From: Streptomyces sp. TP-A0356
GTDB lineage: Bacteria > Actinomycetota > Actinomycetes > Streptomycetales > Streptomycetaceae
Reading direction: 5' to 3'
Length of the DNA: 64,000 nucleotides
Assembly (NCBI RefSeq): GCF_001417775.1
Contig: NZ_BBZJ01000029.1
Span: forward strand, 1-64,000
Below the pieces are notes generated by a model that saw nothing but the letters and a program-made list of their open reading frames with translations, made no database searches and had not been told where the DNA came from. The stretch's first letter is position 1; every line of letters begins with the position of its first letter. The position numbers and the translations under genes are program-made. Shown piece by piece: positions 26,112-34,004 of this stretch.

Positions 26112-26726
26112 GTGCGCGCCCACTTGGCCCGCGTCGATGCGGTGCTCATCCAAGCGGTGATTGCCGCCGCGCTGTCCTTCGCCCACCTGCACGACCTGGC
26201 CTCGGCCGCAGGGCAGCACGGGTGGAAGGCGTGGGCGTACCCGGTCTCGGTCGACCTGCTGTTGGTGGCGGCCTGGCGACGACTGCGCTCCGGCGGGGCG
26301 AAAGCCGCCGGGTGGTGCTGGTTCCTCGTCGCGCTGACCGCTTCACTCGGCGCCAACGTCGCCACCGCCGGCCTGCTCGACCTGGGCACCGTACCCGCCT
26401 GGCTCCGCATCCTTGTCGCCGGATGGCCCGCGGTCGCCTTCCTCGGCGGCACCCTCCTCGCCCACACCCCACACGGAGCGACCGAAGATCCCGCACCGGT
26501 CATCCCCGAGCCGACCGGCCCTGAGCCTGAACCGCGACCTGCGCCTGAACGGCGACCGGCCAGCGCCCGTTCCCCGGTGCCGGTCCCGGCCGCCCTCGTC
26601 GACCACGCCCGAAAGGTCGCCGCCGAGCACCGTGCACGGACCGGCGCGGCCATCGACACCCCGACCCTCCGGGCACGGCTCGGCGTCCCGGCGCAGCTGG
26701 CCGAAGCCATCGCCGCACAGCTCTGA
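26112..26726 (+). CDS. SpdB-like membrane protein (DUF2637)
   Basis: 204 aa. Three to four membrane helices in residues 10-120 (VLIQAVIAAALSFAHLHDLA; AYPVSVDLLLVAAWRRL; WCWFLVALTASLGANVATAGLL; WLRILVAGWPAVAFLGGTLLA) are the DUF2637 layout. A Pro/Arg-rich linker follows, then a helical tail (LVDHARKVAAEHRARTGAAIDTPTLRARLGV). Such proteins assist spread of AICE or plasmid DNA along the mycelium. GTG at 26112 follows GGAGGG. Confidence 0.8.
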   Translation: MRAHLARVDAVLIQAVIAAALSFAHLHDLASAAGQHGWKAWAYPVSVDLLLVAAWRRLRSGGAKAAGWCWFLVALTASLGANVATAGLLDLGTVPAWLRILVAGWPAVAFLGGTLLAHTPHGATEDPAPVIPEPTGPEPEPRPAPERRPASARSPVPVPAALVDHARKVAAEHRARTGAAIDTPTLRARLGVPAQLAEAIAAQL

Positions 26727-26737
26727 GAGGAGCGCAC

Positions 26738-26929
26738 ATGCCCGCCAACCGCCGATTCCGCAACGTCGTTCGCATCGGACCCGTCCAGGTCGGCACGTAC
26801 TACGACGGCCGGGGCCGTGAGAAGCACACCGCCGCCTGCACGGCGCCGCGCTGCGGCTTCTCCACGGACTACGACTCCCGCGCCGCCGCCGAGCTGGCTG
26901 CCCGCACCCACCGCTGCGCCGCCCGCTGA
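26738..26929 (+). CDS. Mobile element transfer protein (63 aa)
   Basis: MPANRRFRNVVRIGPVQVGTYYDGRGREKHTAACTAPRCGFSTDYDSRAAAELAARTHRCAAR. The family is recognised in AICEs as a short transfer (Spd-type) protein. Two Cys plus a late His-Arg-Cys suggest a small zinc ribbon (CTAPRC...HRC). Good ribosome site GAGAGGAG just upstream. Probably nucleic-acid binding; unproven. Confidence 0.75.
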   Translation: MPANRRFRNVVRIGPVQVGTYYDGRGREKHTAACTAPRCGFSTDYDSRAAAELAARTHRCAAR

Positions 26930-26939
26930 GGAGATCGCC

Positions 26940-27134
26940 GTGACCGTCTCACTCCCGCTCGTCTTCGTCCTGGGCGTCATCGCCTGGGCCGCGATCAAGT
27001 TCCTCGGCATCCGCCTGTGGGTCGCCGTCGTGATCGCCCTGTTCGGCTTCTGGCTCTCACACACCTTCCTCGCCCCCGCCATCGAGTCCGGCACCCGCTC
27101 CGGGGTCGGCGTCGTCAACGGCACCCGCAAGTGA
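26940..27134 (+). CDS. Small membrane protein of the spread cluster (64 aa)
   Basis: GTG at 26940 follows GAGGAG. Two adjacent hydrophobic segments (LPLVFVLGVIAWAAIKFLGIRLWVAVVIALFGFWLSHTFLA) with a polar tail. It lies between the transfer protein and a second membrane protein, all co-directional with 10-15 bp gaps, so it belongs to the spd operon. Confidence 0.7.
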   Translation: MTVSLPLVFVLGVIAWAAIKFLGIRLWVAVVIALFGFWLSHTFLAPAIESGTRSGVGVVNGTRK

Positions 27135-27148
27135 CAAGGAGGTCCGCC

Positions 27149-27394
27149 ATGTTCCGCCCCAAATTGCCCGATGTCCCGACGCTGCCGACGACGCCCCTCG
27201 TCTACCAGCAGACGAAGGCTCCGGTGCCCTCCATGGGCCGGTCGCTCACCCCCTACGCGGGCGCGGTCGTCGCCGTGGTCGTCGTCGGCGTGGTGCTGAC
27301 CGCGCTCCTGGCGGCCGTCGCCGTCTCAGCCGTGTCCGTGGCCATCGCCGCCGTTGTCCTGCGCTCCCTGCTCAACGGCACCAACAAGCGCTGA
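27149..27394 (+). CDS. SpdB2-like single-pass membrane protein (81 aa)
   Basis: ATG at 27149 after an almost perfect ribosome site AAGGAGGT. A Pro-rich N terminus (FRPKLPDVPTLPTTPLVYQQ) precedes a long Val/Ala hydrophobic segment (YAGAVVAVVVVGVVLTALLAAVAVSAVSVAIAAVVL). The same order, Spd membrane genes then repSA, is seen in other AICEs. Confidence 0.7.
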   Translation: MFRPKLPDVPTLPTTPLVYQQTKAPVPSMGRSLTPYAGAVVAVVVVGVVLTALLAAVAVSAVSVAIAAVVLRSLLNGTNKR

Positions 27395-27482
27395 CCGGCC
27401 GCCGGGGCGGCAACACCCGCCAAGCATCCCGCCGCCCCGGGGCCCGTCCTCCCAACCGCCGAAACAGCCGAAAGGAGCACCC

Positions 27483-28847
27483 ATCATCACCCGGCACACT
27501 CCGCCCCCGCTGCGGGAACTCTCCATGCTGGCCTCCCTCGGCACCATGCCCGAGCTGGCCCACCAACTCTCCGGCCTGGGTGGCTGCACCCACCCCGTCC
27601 GCCTCGACGGCCACCGCACGGAGTATGCGGTCAACAAGGAAACCGGCGAGATTGGCAACGTCCTGCGTCACCTGGACTCTGCCGCCCTTCCTGCCGGTCA
27701 GCTCCTCGTCCGTTGCAACAACCGCCGCGCAACCCGCTGTGCGGCCTGCGCCGAGACCTACCGCCGCGACACCTATCACCTGATCACTGCCGGACTGCGT
27801 GGCGGCAAGGGCACGTCGGAGCGGGTGGCGACCCATCCGCGCGTCTTCGCCACGTTCACCGCCCCGGGCTTCGGCCCGGTCCACAACCGCCCCTCTGGTG
27901 GACGGGACTGCCGCTGCGGCATCCGCCACGACGAGCAGGACCCGGCCCTGGGCACGCCCCTCGACCCGGACAGGTACGACTATGAAGCGGCCGTTCTTTG
28001 GAACGCGCACGCCGGCGCCCTGTGGCGGCGCTTCTCGATCTACCTCCGTCGGGAGGTCGCCAAGCGCGCTGGCCTCACTCAGCGGGCGTTCCGGCACCAT
28101 GCCCGGGTCTCCTTCGCGAAGGTGGCCGAGTACCAGAAGCGCGGTGCCGTCCACTTCCACGCCGTTATCCGCATCGACGGCCCCGAGGGCGGAGACACCG
28201 CACCCCCGGCATGGGCCACGGCCGAGCTGCTCACCGACGCCATCCGGGCCGCCGCCGCCACCGCCGCGCGCGTCGACGGGCCGGAGATCGACGGCCGAAC
28301 GCACCGCTTCGTCTTCGGCCGTCAGCTCGATGTCCGCCCGATCCGCTCCGCCGACTTCGACGACGGCCAGGAGCTGACCGAGCGAGCCGTAGCGGCATAT
28401 ATCGCCAAGTACGCTACGAAGGGTGCCGAGACGGCCACCGGCACCCTGGACCGGCCGATCAGGTTCCTCGCCGAGCTGGCCCAAGCCCGGATCACTGATC
28501 ACGCCCGGCGCATGATCCGCACCGCCTGGGCCCTCGGTGCCCGTCCTGAACTGGCAGGCCTCCGCCTGAGGGCCTGGGCTCACATGCTCGGCTTCCGCGG
28601 CCACTTCTCCACAAAGTCCCGCCGCTACTCCACCACCCTCGGTTCCCTCCGCGAGGCTCGCGCCGACTGGCGCCGGGCCCAAGCGGCTCCAGCCGCCCCG
28701 CAGGACAGCGAAACGACGCTGGTCCTCGCCCACTGGGTCTTCGCCGGCACTGGTCTCAGCGCTGCGGAGACCTGGCTCGCCACATCCATCGAACCCGCCC
28801 CCGGAACGGAAGGAGAGCCGACATGGACCGCCGACACGACGAGCTGA
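27483..28847 (+). CDS. repSA: RepSA-type replication initiator
   Basis: About 454 aa. A cysteine-rich zinc-like region (RCNNRRATRCAACAETYRRD; DCRCGIRHDE), an HUH-like strand KRGAVHFHAVIRIDG (HFH) and a candidate Tyr pair AAYIAKYATKGAE identify the AICE rolling-circle-type initiator. It nicks the origin to replicate the excised element. Start problem: a strong AAAGGAG (27471-27477) is followed after 5 nt by ATC ATC, not ATG; the next ATG (27525) has no ribosome site. I annotate the first ATC as a probable non-standard start. The 3' end overlaps xis. Confidence 0.85.
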   Translation: MITRHTPPPLRELSMLASLGTMPELAHQLSGLGGCTHPVRLDGHRTEYAVNKETGEIGNVLRHLDSAALPAGQLLVRCNNRRATRCAACAETYRRDTYHLITAGLRGGKGTSERVATHPRVFATFTAPGFGPVHNRPSGGRDCRCGIRHDEQDPALGTPLDPDRYDYEAAVLWNAHAGALWRRFSIYLRREVAKRAGLTQRAFRHHARVSFAKVAEYQKRGAVHFHAVIRIDGPEGGDTAPPAWATAELLTDAIRAAAATAARVDGPEIDGRTHRFVFGRQLDVRPIRSADFDDGQELTERAVAAYIAKYATKGAETATGTLDRPIRFLAELAQARITDHARRMIRTAWALGARPELAGLRLRAWAHMLGFRGHFSTKSRRYSTTLGSLREARADWRRAQAAPAAPQDSETTLVLAHWVFAGTGLSAAETWLATSIEPAPGTEGEPTWTADTTS

Positions 28848-29017
28848 TGACCGTGCACCAGGTCCTGGATGAGCTGGGCGGGGTTTCTCGGCGGACCTTC
28901 TATCGATGGCGCGAGTTGGGTCTGGGACCGGCCGCGTTCAAGCTGCCCAACGGTGAGCTTCGAGTCTGGCGGAGCGATTTCGCGACGTGGCTGCGGCAGT
29001 TGGAGGCGGCGGCGTGA
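28823..29017 (+). CDS. xis: Excisionase (Xis), MerR-like helix-turn-helix
   Basis: 64 aa. MTVHQVLDELGGVSRRTFYRWRELGLGPAAFKLPNGELRVWRSDFATWLRQLE is the HTH_17/excisionase domain: winged helix with the RVWRSDFATWL wing typical of AICE Xis. It biases the integrase toward excision. It overlaps repSA by 25 nt and int by 4 nt (GTGA); the ribosome site is AAGGAG. Confidence 0.9.
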   Translation: MDRRHDELMTVHQVLDELGGVSRRTFYRWRELGLGPAAFKLPNGELRVWRSDFATWLRQLEAAA

Positions 29018-30387
29018 AGTCTCTCGATGTGAAGGTGTGGGGCGTCCGGAAGAGGAACACCAAGAAGTCTTCCTACGACGTCAGATGGACCGTGGCTGGG
29101 AACGTCTTCTCCGAGCAGTTCCGCACCAAGGCGCTTGCGGACCACTACCGCTCGAAGATCCTCCACGCCACCCACGCAGGCGAAGAGTTCGACACGGTGA
29201 CAGGGCTGCCTGACTCGTTGGTCGAGAAGGCGCCTTCGATGACCTGGTATGCCTTCGCCTTGAAGTACCTCGCCATGAAGTGGCCGCACGCTGCGCCGAA
29301 CACGCGAGACGGGATCAACGAGTCCCTGACCGCCGTAACGGTGGCCCTCCTCGACGAGCGTCCGGGACGGCCGGCTGACGAGGTGCTGAGGAAGGCGCTC
29401 CGCAACTGGGCCTTCGTTCTTCCTGGCCCCGATGATCGCGAGGTGCCGCCCGAGGTCGCCAACACCCTGCACTGGGTGGCCAAGGCTTCGCGCCCTCTCT
29501 CAGACCTCGGCGACGCGGCGATTGGCAGGGCTGTCCTGGATTCGTTGAAGCTCAAGCTCGACGGGACGGCGGCTGCGGCGGAAACCGTACGGCGCAAGCG
29601 GCGCACGCTCGTCAACGCGATGCACTACGCGGTGGACCTGGGCGAGTTCAAAGAAAACCCGATCACTGCGATTCGGTGGAAGAAGCCGAAGGTCGCCGGG
29701 GAAGTAGATCCCCGCGTGGTGGCCAATCCGGAGCAGGCTCGCGCTCTGCTGACTGCGGTCTCTTACGTTGGCGGGTACGGCCGTGCTCGCGGCCGTCGAC
29801 TCGTCGGGCTGTTCGCCTGCATGTATTACGGCGCCTTACGCCCGGCCGAAGCCGTCGGCCTCACGAGGGCAGACCTGAAGCTGTCCGCGGACGGCTGGGG
29901 TACAGCGCTGCTGAACCGCACCCGCCCCAGCGTCGGCAAGCTGTGGACCGACTCCGGAGAGACGCATGACGACCGCGGACTGAAGAACCGACCCGTGGAG
30001 GAGGTCCGGCCAGTGCCGATCCCGCCCCAGCTCGTCACGATCCTCCGGGAGCACTTGGCCACGTTCGGCGCTGCGGATGACGGGCGGCTGTTCAAGAATG
30101 AGCGCGGGGGAGTGGTCGGCTCGTCCACGTACTACCGCGTGTGGCAGGAAGCGCGAGAGCTGGCCCTCCCGCCGGCCGTGGTCGCCTCTCCGCTCGCTGC
30201 TCGACCGTACGACCTCCGGCACTCGGCGCTGTCCACGTGGCTCAACTCCGGTGTGGATCCTACTGAGGTGGCCGAACGCGCCGGCAACAGTGTTGAGGTC
30301 TTGCTGAGTCGCTACGCCAAGTGCATCGACGGCCGACAGGACATCGCCAACCGCAAGATCGAAGAGCTGTTGCGCGAATACGAGTGA
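29014..30387 (+). CDS. int: Tyrosine site-specific integrase
   Basis: 457 aa. An AP2-like/SAM-like N-terminal arm and core-binding region (1-210) precede the catalytic domain. Catalytic residues: R276 (GALRPAEA), R402-H403 (YDLRHS, with Tyr where many enzymes have the first His), and nucleophile Y434 (LLSRYAKC). N425 stands in the His/Trp position, a variant known in AICE integrases. Intact, so probably active. GTG at 29014 overlaps the xis stop. A hairpin terminator follows, but no duplicated tRNA end is seen. Confidence 0.93.
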   Translation: MKSLDVKVWGVRKRNTKKSSYDVRWTVAGNVFSEQFRTKALADHYRSKILHATHAGEEFDTVTGLPDSLVEKAPSMTWYAFALKYLAMKWPHAAPNTRDGINESLTAVTVALLDERPGRPADEVLRKALRNWAFVLPGPDDREVPPEVANTLHWVAKASRPLSDLGDAAIGRAVLDSLKLKLDGTAAAAETVRRKRRTLVNAMHYAVDLGEFKENPITAIRWKKPKVAGEVDPRVVANPEQARALLTAVSYVGGYGRARGRRLVGLFACMYYGALRPAEAVGLTRADLKLSADGWGTALLNRTRPSVGKLWTDSGETHDDRGLKNRPVEEVRPVPIPPQLVTILREHLATFGAADDGRLFKNERGGVVGSSTYYRVWQEARELALPPAVVASPLAARPYDLRHSALSTWLNSGVDPTEVAERAGNSVEVLLSRYAKCIDGRQDIANRKIEELLREYE

Positions 30388-30407
30388 GCACATGCGTCGC
30401 CCGGCTC

Positions 30408-30434
30408 AAGGTCCCTGGACGATCCGGGGACCTT
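30408..30434 (+). terminator. Terminator after int
   Basis: AAGGTCCC (30408-30415) pairs with GGGACCTT (30427-30434), 8 bp with an 11-nt loop, 20 bases after the int stop codon. Confidence 0.7.
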
Positions 30435-30595
30435 CGCCTTGTCGCGGAGCTCCCTGAGGCCGATGTCAGAGATGGTCGTCTACGCACCGACTCTGGTCAC
30501 CCTGTGAGCTCCTCGCCAGGTCGGCCCGATGGGCGTCCCGCGAGGGCCTCATGATGGACGGGCGCCGACCAGACGCTGATGAGAGGGAACCTGGC

Positions 30596-30817
30596 ATGTT
30601 TGGACTGTTTATCCGATTCACCTGGAAGGACGAAGCCGCGGCGGCCGCATTCGATGACCTGGTTGCACGGACTGGTGAGCAGATTCAGGCGAACGAACCT
30701 GGGACAGTCATTTACTCGGGACACCGCGGTGATCGCCGTCCGCTGGAGCGTGTGTTCTACGAGCTCTACCGGGACAAGGCCGCTCTGGCGAGGGCGTGGA
30801 GTGCTGAGCGCTACTGA
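30596..30817 (+). pseudogene. Truncated second copy of the AICE ABM-like gene
   Basis: Codons 1-62 are clearly homologous to the gene at 22208 (MFGLFIRFTWKDEAAAAAFDDLVARTGEQIQANEPGTVIY; RPLERVFYELYRDKA) and the upstream ribosome-site region is conserved too. After RDKAAL the sequence diverges and stops at 73 residues, versus 104 in the intact copy, so the last helix and strand are missing. It ends within a base of a leftover integrase C-terminus. Confidence 0.8.
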
Positions 30818-30846
30818 TCGAACAGCTGCTGCGCGAGTACGAGTGA
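30817..30846 (+). pseudogene. Remnant of the last codons of a second integrase
   Basis: Codons for IEQLLREYE and a stop, against IEELLREYE and a stop at the end of int (30358-30387); 27 of 30 bases match. It directly abuts the truncated ABM gene, so everything between ABM and the end of int in a second element appears to have been deleted. Confidence 0.65.
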
Positions 30847-31173
30847 GGGTCCCGCACCGCGCTGGATCCGGAGGTGATCGCCCTGGTCCGGAGAGGCGTT
30901 GAACAGCAAAAACGCCGCGATTACGATCACGGGCGAACGGGACTTCGGAACCACGACTGCTGATCACGACGCTACACCGGCTGGTGACGCTCGGCCGCAC
31001 GGTTCCGGTCACCGCGACGCGTGTCCCTGATGTGCCGCGCGCGTGCCAACGCCCAACAAAAGCCCAGTTCAGTGGCTGACAACCGCATGCAAGATGCGAT
31101 TAGGGGGTGCGAGTGTCGGTCGGTCCACCTGGCTGAGATGATGCGCTGCCGAGTGATCAACTGGGGAGGGCTC
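30847..31173. other. Intergenic after the element scar
   Basis: No convincing gene. A possible promoter for the following membrane protein gene is CTGACA (31077-31082) with GATTAG about 16 bases on. The first 110 bases remain open in the integrase-tail frame but have no start codon context. Confidence 0.35.
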
Positions 31174-31647
31174 ATGAACGTCACTACCACCTACGATCAG
31201 AACGTCGACGAAAGCTATCGCGGCGTGAAGGCCGGCCTCCGCGCGAGACGGCGCCTGTGGTGGTCGTGCTCCGCGGTTGTGCTGGTCGGCGGCATAGCCG
31301 AGCTCACGCTTGGACAGATCCCCTTCGGCACCGCCGCAGTCACCTTCGGTGTCCTGTTTCCCCTGCAGTTCACCGTGCGTGCGAAGCGGTCCATCGCGAA
31401 GGCATTGCGCCGAGTCCCCGGACCGATGGAAGTGGACTTCAGCGAGGACAAGGCGGTCCTCAGAAAGCCGGGCAGCACGTCCGAGGTGGCGTGGCATCGC
31501 TTCGTCAAGCTGGCTGAGACACCGGAGTTCTTTCTTCTCTACGTCACGAAGCGGATTGTTGTCCCAGTCCCGAAGCGCGCTTTCACGCCAGCCGAGGTCG
31601 CAGAGTTGAGTGCCTTTCTGTCCGCCATGCCCAACTACGCCAGCTAA
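31174..31647 (+). CDS. YcxB-like membrane protein (157 aa)
   Basis: ATG at 31174 with GGGGAGGG three bases upstream. Two membrane helices (WWSCSAVVLVGGIAELTLG; FGTAAVTFGVLFPLQFTV) are followed by a cytoplasmic beta-rich domain, WHRFVKLAETPEFFLLYVTKRIVVPVPKRAFTPAEVAELSAFL, the pattern of YcxB C-terminal domains. Function unknown. It faces the lipoprotein gene across a bidirectional hairpin. Confidence 0.75.
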   Translation: MNVTTTYDQNVDESYRGVKAGLRARRRLWWSCSAVVLVGGIAELTLGQIPFGTAAVTFGVLFPLQFTVRAKRSIAKALRRVPGPMEVDFSEDKAVLRKPGSTSEVAWHRFVKLAETPEFFLLYVTKRIVVPVPKRAFTPAEVAELSAFLSAMPNYAS

Positions 31648-31657
31648 GCCGCCGCAG

Positions 31658-31715
31658 GCTGACCCTCGGTCGCCTGAGACAGACAGACTGCCAGTCACGA
31701 ACACTCAGGGTCAGC
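31658..31715. terminator. Inverted repeat between convergent genes
   Basis: GCTGACCCT (31658-31666) pairs with AGGGTCAGC (31707-31715), 9 bp, with a small GACTG/CAGTC hairpin in the 40-nt loop. It sits between convergent stop codons. Confidence 0.5.
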
Positions 31716-31765
31716 GGCTGTCGTTTACGGGGGTCGCCGCGACGCTGGCAGCCGCGACCGTGGGG

Positions 31766-32101
31766 TCATCGGCTAGGGGTTGCGCTGCACTTCGTCGGTT
31801 CGAAGTAGCACTTGAACGCCTCGTCATTGGCGCTGCTGATCTCCGGGCCCGAGGGTACGGGTTCCGTGATGTCCGAGGGCAACGGGCTCTGGCACCACTG
31901 CGACGTCGGATGATGTGCACACCACGTGCCCGGCTTGAAGCTCGGGGCCGGCAGCTTAGGTGCGCTCTCCGAGGACGAGGCCGAAGGGGATGCGGCTGGT
32001 TTCCCCCTCGGGGCGCTGCCGTCGACGGTCGGCACGGCTTTGCCGCTGTGGCAGGCGGCGGCGAGCAGGATGGCGGGAACGAGCAGGACGATACGGCGCA
32101 C
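31766..32101 (-). CDS. Putative lipoprotein (111 aa)
   Basis: GTG at 32099-32101 with AAGGGGGA upstream. VRRIVLLVPAILLAAACHSG is a lipoprotein signal peptide with lipobox LAAAC and acceptor Cys17. The mature part is a Ser/Pro/Ala-rich linker and a short domain with paired cysteines (GTWCAHHPTSQWC; KCYFEPTKC), probably disulphide bonded outside the cell. The family is not recognised. Confidence 0.7.
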   Translation of the reverse strand: MRRIVLLVPAILLAAACHSGKAVPTVDGSAPRGKPAASPSASSSESAPKLPAPSFKPGTWCAHHPTSQWCQSPLPSDITEPVPSGPEISSANDEAFKCYFEPTKCSATPSR

Positions 32102-32344
32102 GAATCCCCCTTGGCAGTGCGGAAGTTGCCTGCGGACACAGTGGCAGCTGCGCACGGACTGTGGACCGTGGTTGGGCAGAACGTGAAAGAGGCGGGCCCT
32201 ATCCAAAAGCCCGGCAGTCCCGACCACCCTCAATGGCGGGACCGAGGAAGCCCCGGCAGGCGGGTCCATCCCGGTCGGGGCTCATCACCGGGATCGCGTG
32301 CCGGGGGTTCTGTGGGTCCTGAGGCCGCATGGCAGTGTGTGCTC

Positions 32345-33070
32345 GTGCGCCCTTCCGTTGTTGATCTGCCAAGAGTCTTGGCCACATGCTGGCTGTACTG
32401 GATCGCTGTACCCACGGGTGATCAAGCAGGGGTCATGGAACTGATGGGGCTTGTCCAGCCTCGTCCCGTGACGTTCGCCGAAGCCGAGGAGATCATCGAT
32501 GATGACGGCCACGGAGGGTCGGAGGGCAATCCCGACGGGATGGCTCGGGTGTACGTCAGCCCAGAACTCGACGGGTGGACCTTGGTCATCGGTCCGTGGT
32601 GCGACCCTTGCGATGTTGAGCGCAGCGACGACGTGCTGCACCTGTGCCGGGACCTGAGCGCCCGCTACGGCCAGGCGCAGGCGTACTACTACGGGGCACA
32701 GGGCGATGGTTCGGCCTGGCTCGTTGCTCAGGACGGTGTCGTGCTGCGGCGCTACTGCGAGACCGGAGAAGCGGAGAACGCCTACTTGACGCTGGGAGAG
32801 CCCCTGCCCCTCGAACGGGCTCGCCGAAAGCAACTCGGATTGCCGGCGGTATGGGACGAGGCGACGGAATCAGACGAGGACGAGGACGAGTGGAAGTGGG
32901 CCGCGTTCGACCTCGCTCCCGAGATCGCCGCGGCTCTGGGTGTCAGCCCGTTGAAGCTGACGGCGGAGACGCGCGTTGAAGGTAACGGGGTCATCGCTTT
33001 CACCCTGAACGCGACAGAGGTTCAAGCTGAGTCCCTGCGCTTGGACGCCGAGGCCGACCTGTCCGCCTGA
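32345..33070 (+). CDS. Hypothetical protein (about 241 aa)
   Basis: Contains LATCWLYWIAVPTGDQAGVMELMGLVQPRPVTFAEAEEIIDD, then VYVSPELDGWTLVIGPWCDP, LCRDLSARYGQAQAYYYGAQGDGSAWLVAQDGVVLRRY, and an acidic segment ESDEDEDEWKW. It looks like an alpha-beta cytoplasmic protein of a family seen repeatedly in Streptomyces and not characterised. Start uncertain: GTG at 32345 or 32339 are the best of several in-frame choices; no ribosome site is clear. Confidence 0.6.
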   Translation: MRPSVVDLPRVLATCWLYWIAVPTGDQAGVMELMGLVQPRPVTFAEAEEIIDDDGHGGSEGNPDGMARVYVSPELDGWTLVIGPWCDPCDVERSDDVLHLCRDLSARYGQAQAYYYGAQGDGSAWLVAQDGVVLRRYCETGEAENAYLTLGEPLPLERARRKQLGLPAVWDEATESDEDEDEWKWAAFDLAPEIAAALGVSPLKLTAETRVEGNGVIAFTLNATEVQAESLRLDAEADLSA

Positions 33071-33238
33071 TGGCTTCCCTAGGTCGTGGACCCGGCAGGC
33101 GCCGGGCCGGTAGATGTTCCACGGGGCTCGGTCTTTTCCGGTGCTGACCCGGGCTGATGCCCCAAGATCCTGTCCACGAATAGTCCACAGACCCCGTCCT
33201 AGGGCTGCTCAGGGCCGCATACGCCTGCACATACACGA
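33071..33238. other. Intergenic before tRNA-Arg, no gene seen
   Basis: Contains TGTCCACGA and AGTCCACAG, close to each other (33171-33190), which resemble but do not match DnaA boxes. Nothing else recognised. Confidence 0.3.
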
Positions 33239-33277
33239 AGACCCCGGCCTCAGCGTTTCCGCTGGTGACGGGGTCTT
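33239..33277 (-). terminator. Terminator downstream of tRNA-Arg
   Basis: On the minus strand AAGACCCCG pairs with CGGGGTCTT (9 bp), with an inner CAGCG-GAAA-CGCTG hairpin closed by a GNRA loop. It starts about 20 bases after the tRNA 3' end. Confidence 0.75.
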
Positions 33278-33295
33278 TGGGCACCTCATGCAGGG

Positions 33296-33367
33296 TGCCC
33301 CCGGCAGGATTCGAACCTGCGCACACGGCTCCGGAGGCCGTTGCTCTATCCCCTGAGCTACGGGGGC
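33296..33367 (-). tRNA. tRNA-Arg (anticodon CCG)
   Basis: The minus strand folds as a full cloverleaf: acceptor GCCCCCG/CGGGGGC, D arm GCTC...GAGC, anticodon arm ACGGC-CTCCGGA-GCCGT with anticodon CCG, T arm CAGG-TTCGAAT-CCTG, discriminator A. CCA is not encoded. It reads CGG codons. Accessory DNA lies on its 3' side and core genes on its 5' side, the usual set-up for an integration hotspot. Confidence 0.95.
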
Positions 33368-33524
33368 GTGTCGGGCGCGGTGTTTGCGGCGACGGGTAGA
33401 ACCCTACCAGCTCTTTCGGGGTCTTCATGAACGGTTTCCCGGGGGGCTCGAGGCGGCTCGCCCGGACGGGGTGGAAGTCGGGAAAACCCGGACGCGGCAC
33501 CCTGTGCCGACCTACTCTCGAGTT

Positions 33525-34004
33525 GTGTCAGGCGCGTCCGGCCGGGTTCTTGTTGTGGACGACAACAAGGTCATCCGGCAGCTGATCAGGGTCAACCTCG
33601 AGCTGGAGGGTCTTGAGGTCGTGACCGCGGCCGACGGTGCCGAGTGTCTGGACGTCGTCCATCAGGTGCGGCCTGACGTGGTCACCCTCGACGTCGTCAT
33701 GCCGCGGCTGGACGGATTGCGGACCGCCGCGCGGCTGCGGGCCGACCCCCGGACCCGTGGGCTTCCCCTCGCCATCATCAGCGCCTGTACTCAGTACGAG
33801 GTCGAGAGCGGCCTCGACGTCGGCGTCGACGCGTTTCTCGCCAAGCCCTTCGAGCCGTCCGAACTCGTCCGGCTCGTGAGGGAGTTGATGGAGCGTCGTG
33901 AGCCGCTCGGGGAGGGGGCGTCCGCCTGCGGGAGCGGTCTCGAAGTCGGCGACGGGCATGTAGGGACCGTCGGACCTCCTGCCCAGACCAGGCCTCCCGC
34001 TTAG
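33525..34004 (+). CDS. Single-domain response regulator (CheY-like)
   Basis: 159 aa. A receiver domain (7-125) with acidic pair D12-D13 (VLVVDDNK), phosphoacceptor D56 (VVTLDVVMPRLDG) and the conserved Lys in FLAKPFEPSEL. There is no output domain; the C-terminal tail (about 130-159) is Gly/Pro-rich and disordered. GTG at 33525 is chosen because the receiver begins there; TACTCT (33513-33518) lies 7 bases ahead, so the mRNA may be leaderless. No kinase gene is adjacent. Confidence 0.85.
   Translation: MSGASGRVLVVDDNKVIRQLIRVNLELEGLEVVTAADGAECLDVVHQVRPDVVTLDVVMPRLDGLRTAARLRADPRTRGLPLAIISACTQYEVESGLDVGVDAFLAKPFEPSELVRLVRELMERREPLGEGASACGSGLEVGDGHVGTVGPPAQTRPPA

Larger units (their letters stand above)
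22208..30434 (+). mobile_element. pSAM2-type actinomycete integrative and conjugative element (AICE)
   Basis: Gene order ABM-XRE-SCO3933 family-traSA-spd genes-repSA-xis-int is the AICE plan: replication by a rolling-circle-type initiator, DNA transfer by one FtsK-like pump, integration by a tyrosine recombinase. Boundaries are approximate: I cannot see an att pair. The right limit given is the terminator after int; the left limit is the ABM gene, which is duplicated beyond int. Confidence 0.8.

Noticed and set aside
33168..33192. DnaA boxes near TGTCCACGA/AGTCCACAG
   Set aside because: Only two imperfect matches to the TTGTCCACA box; far too few for an origin.
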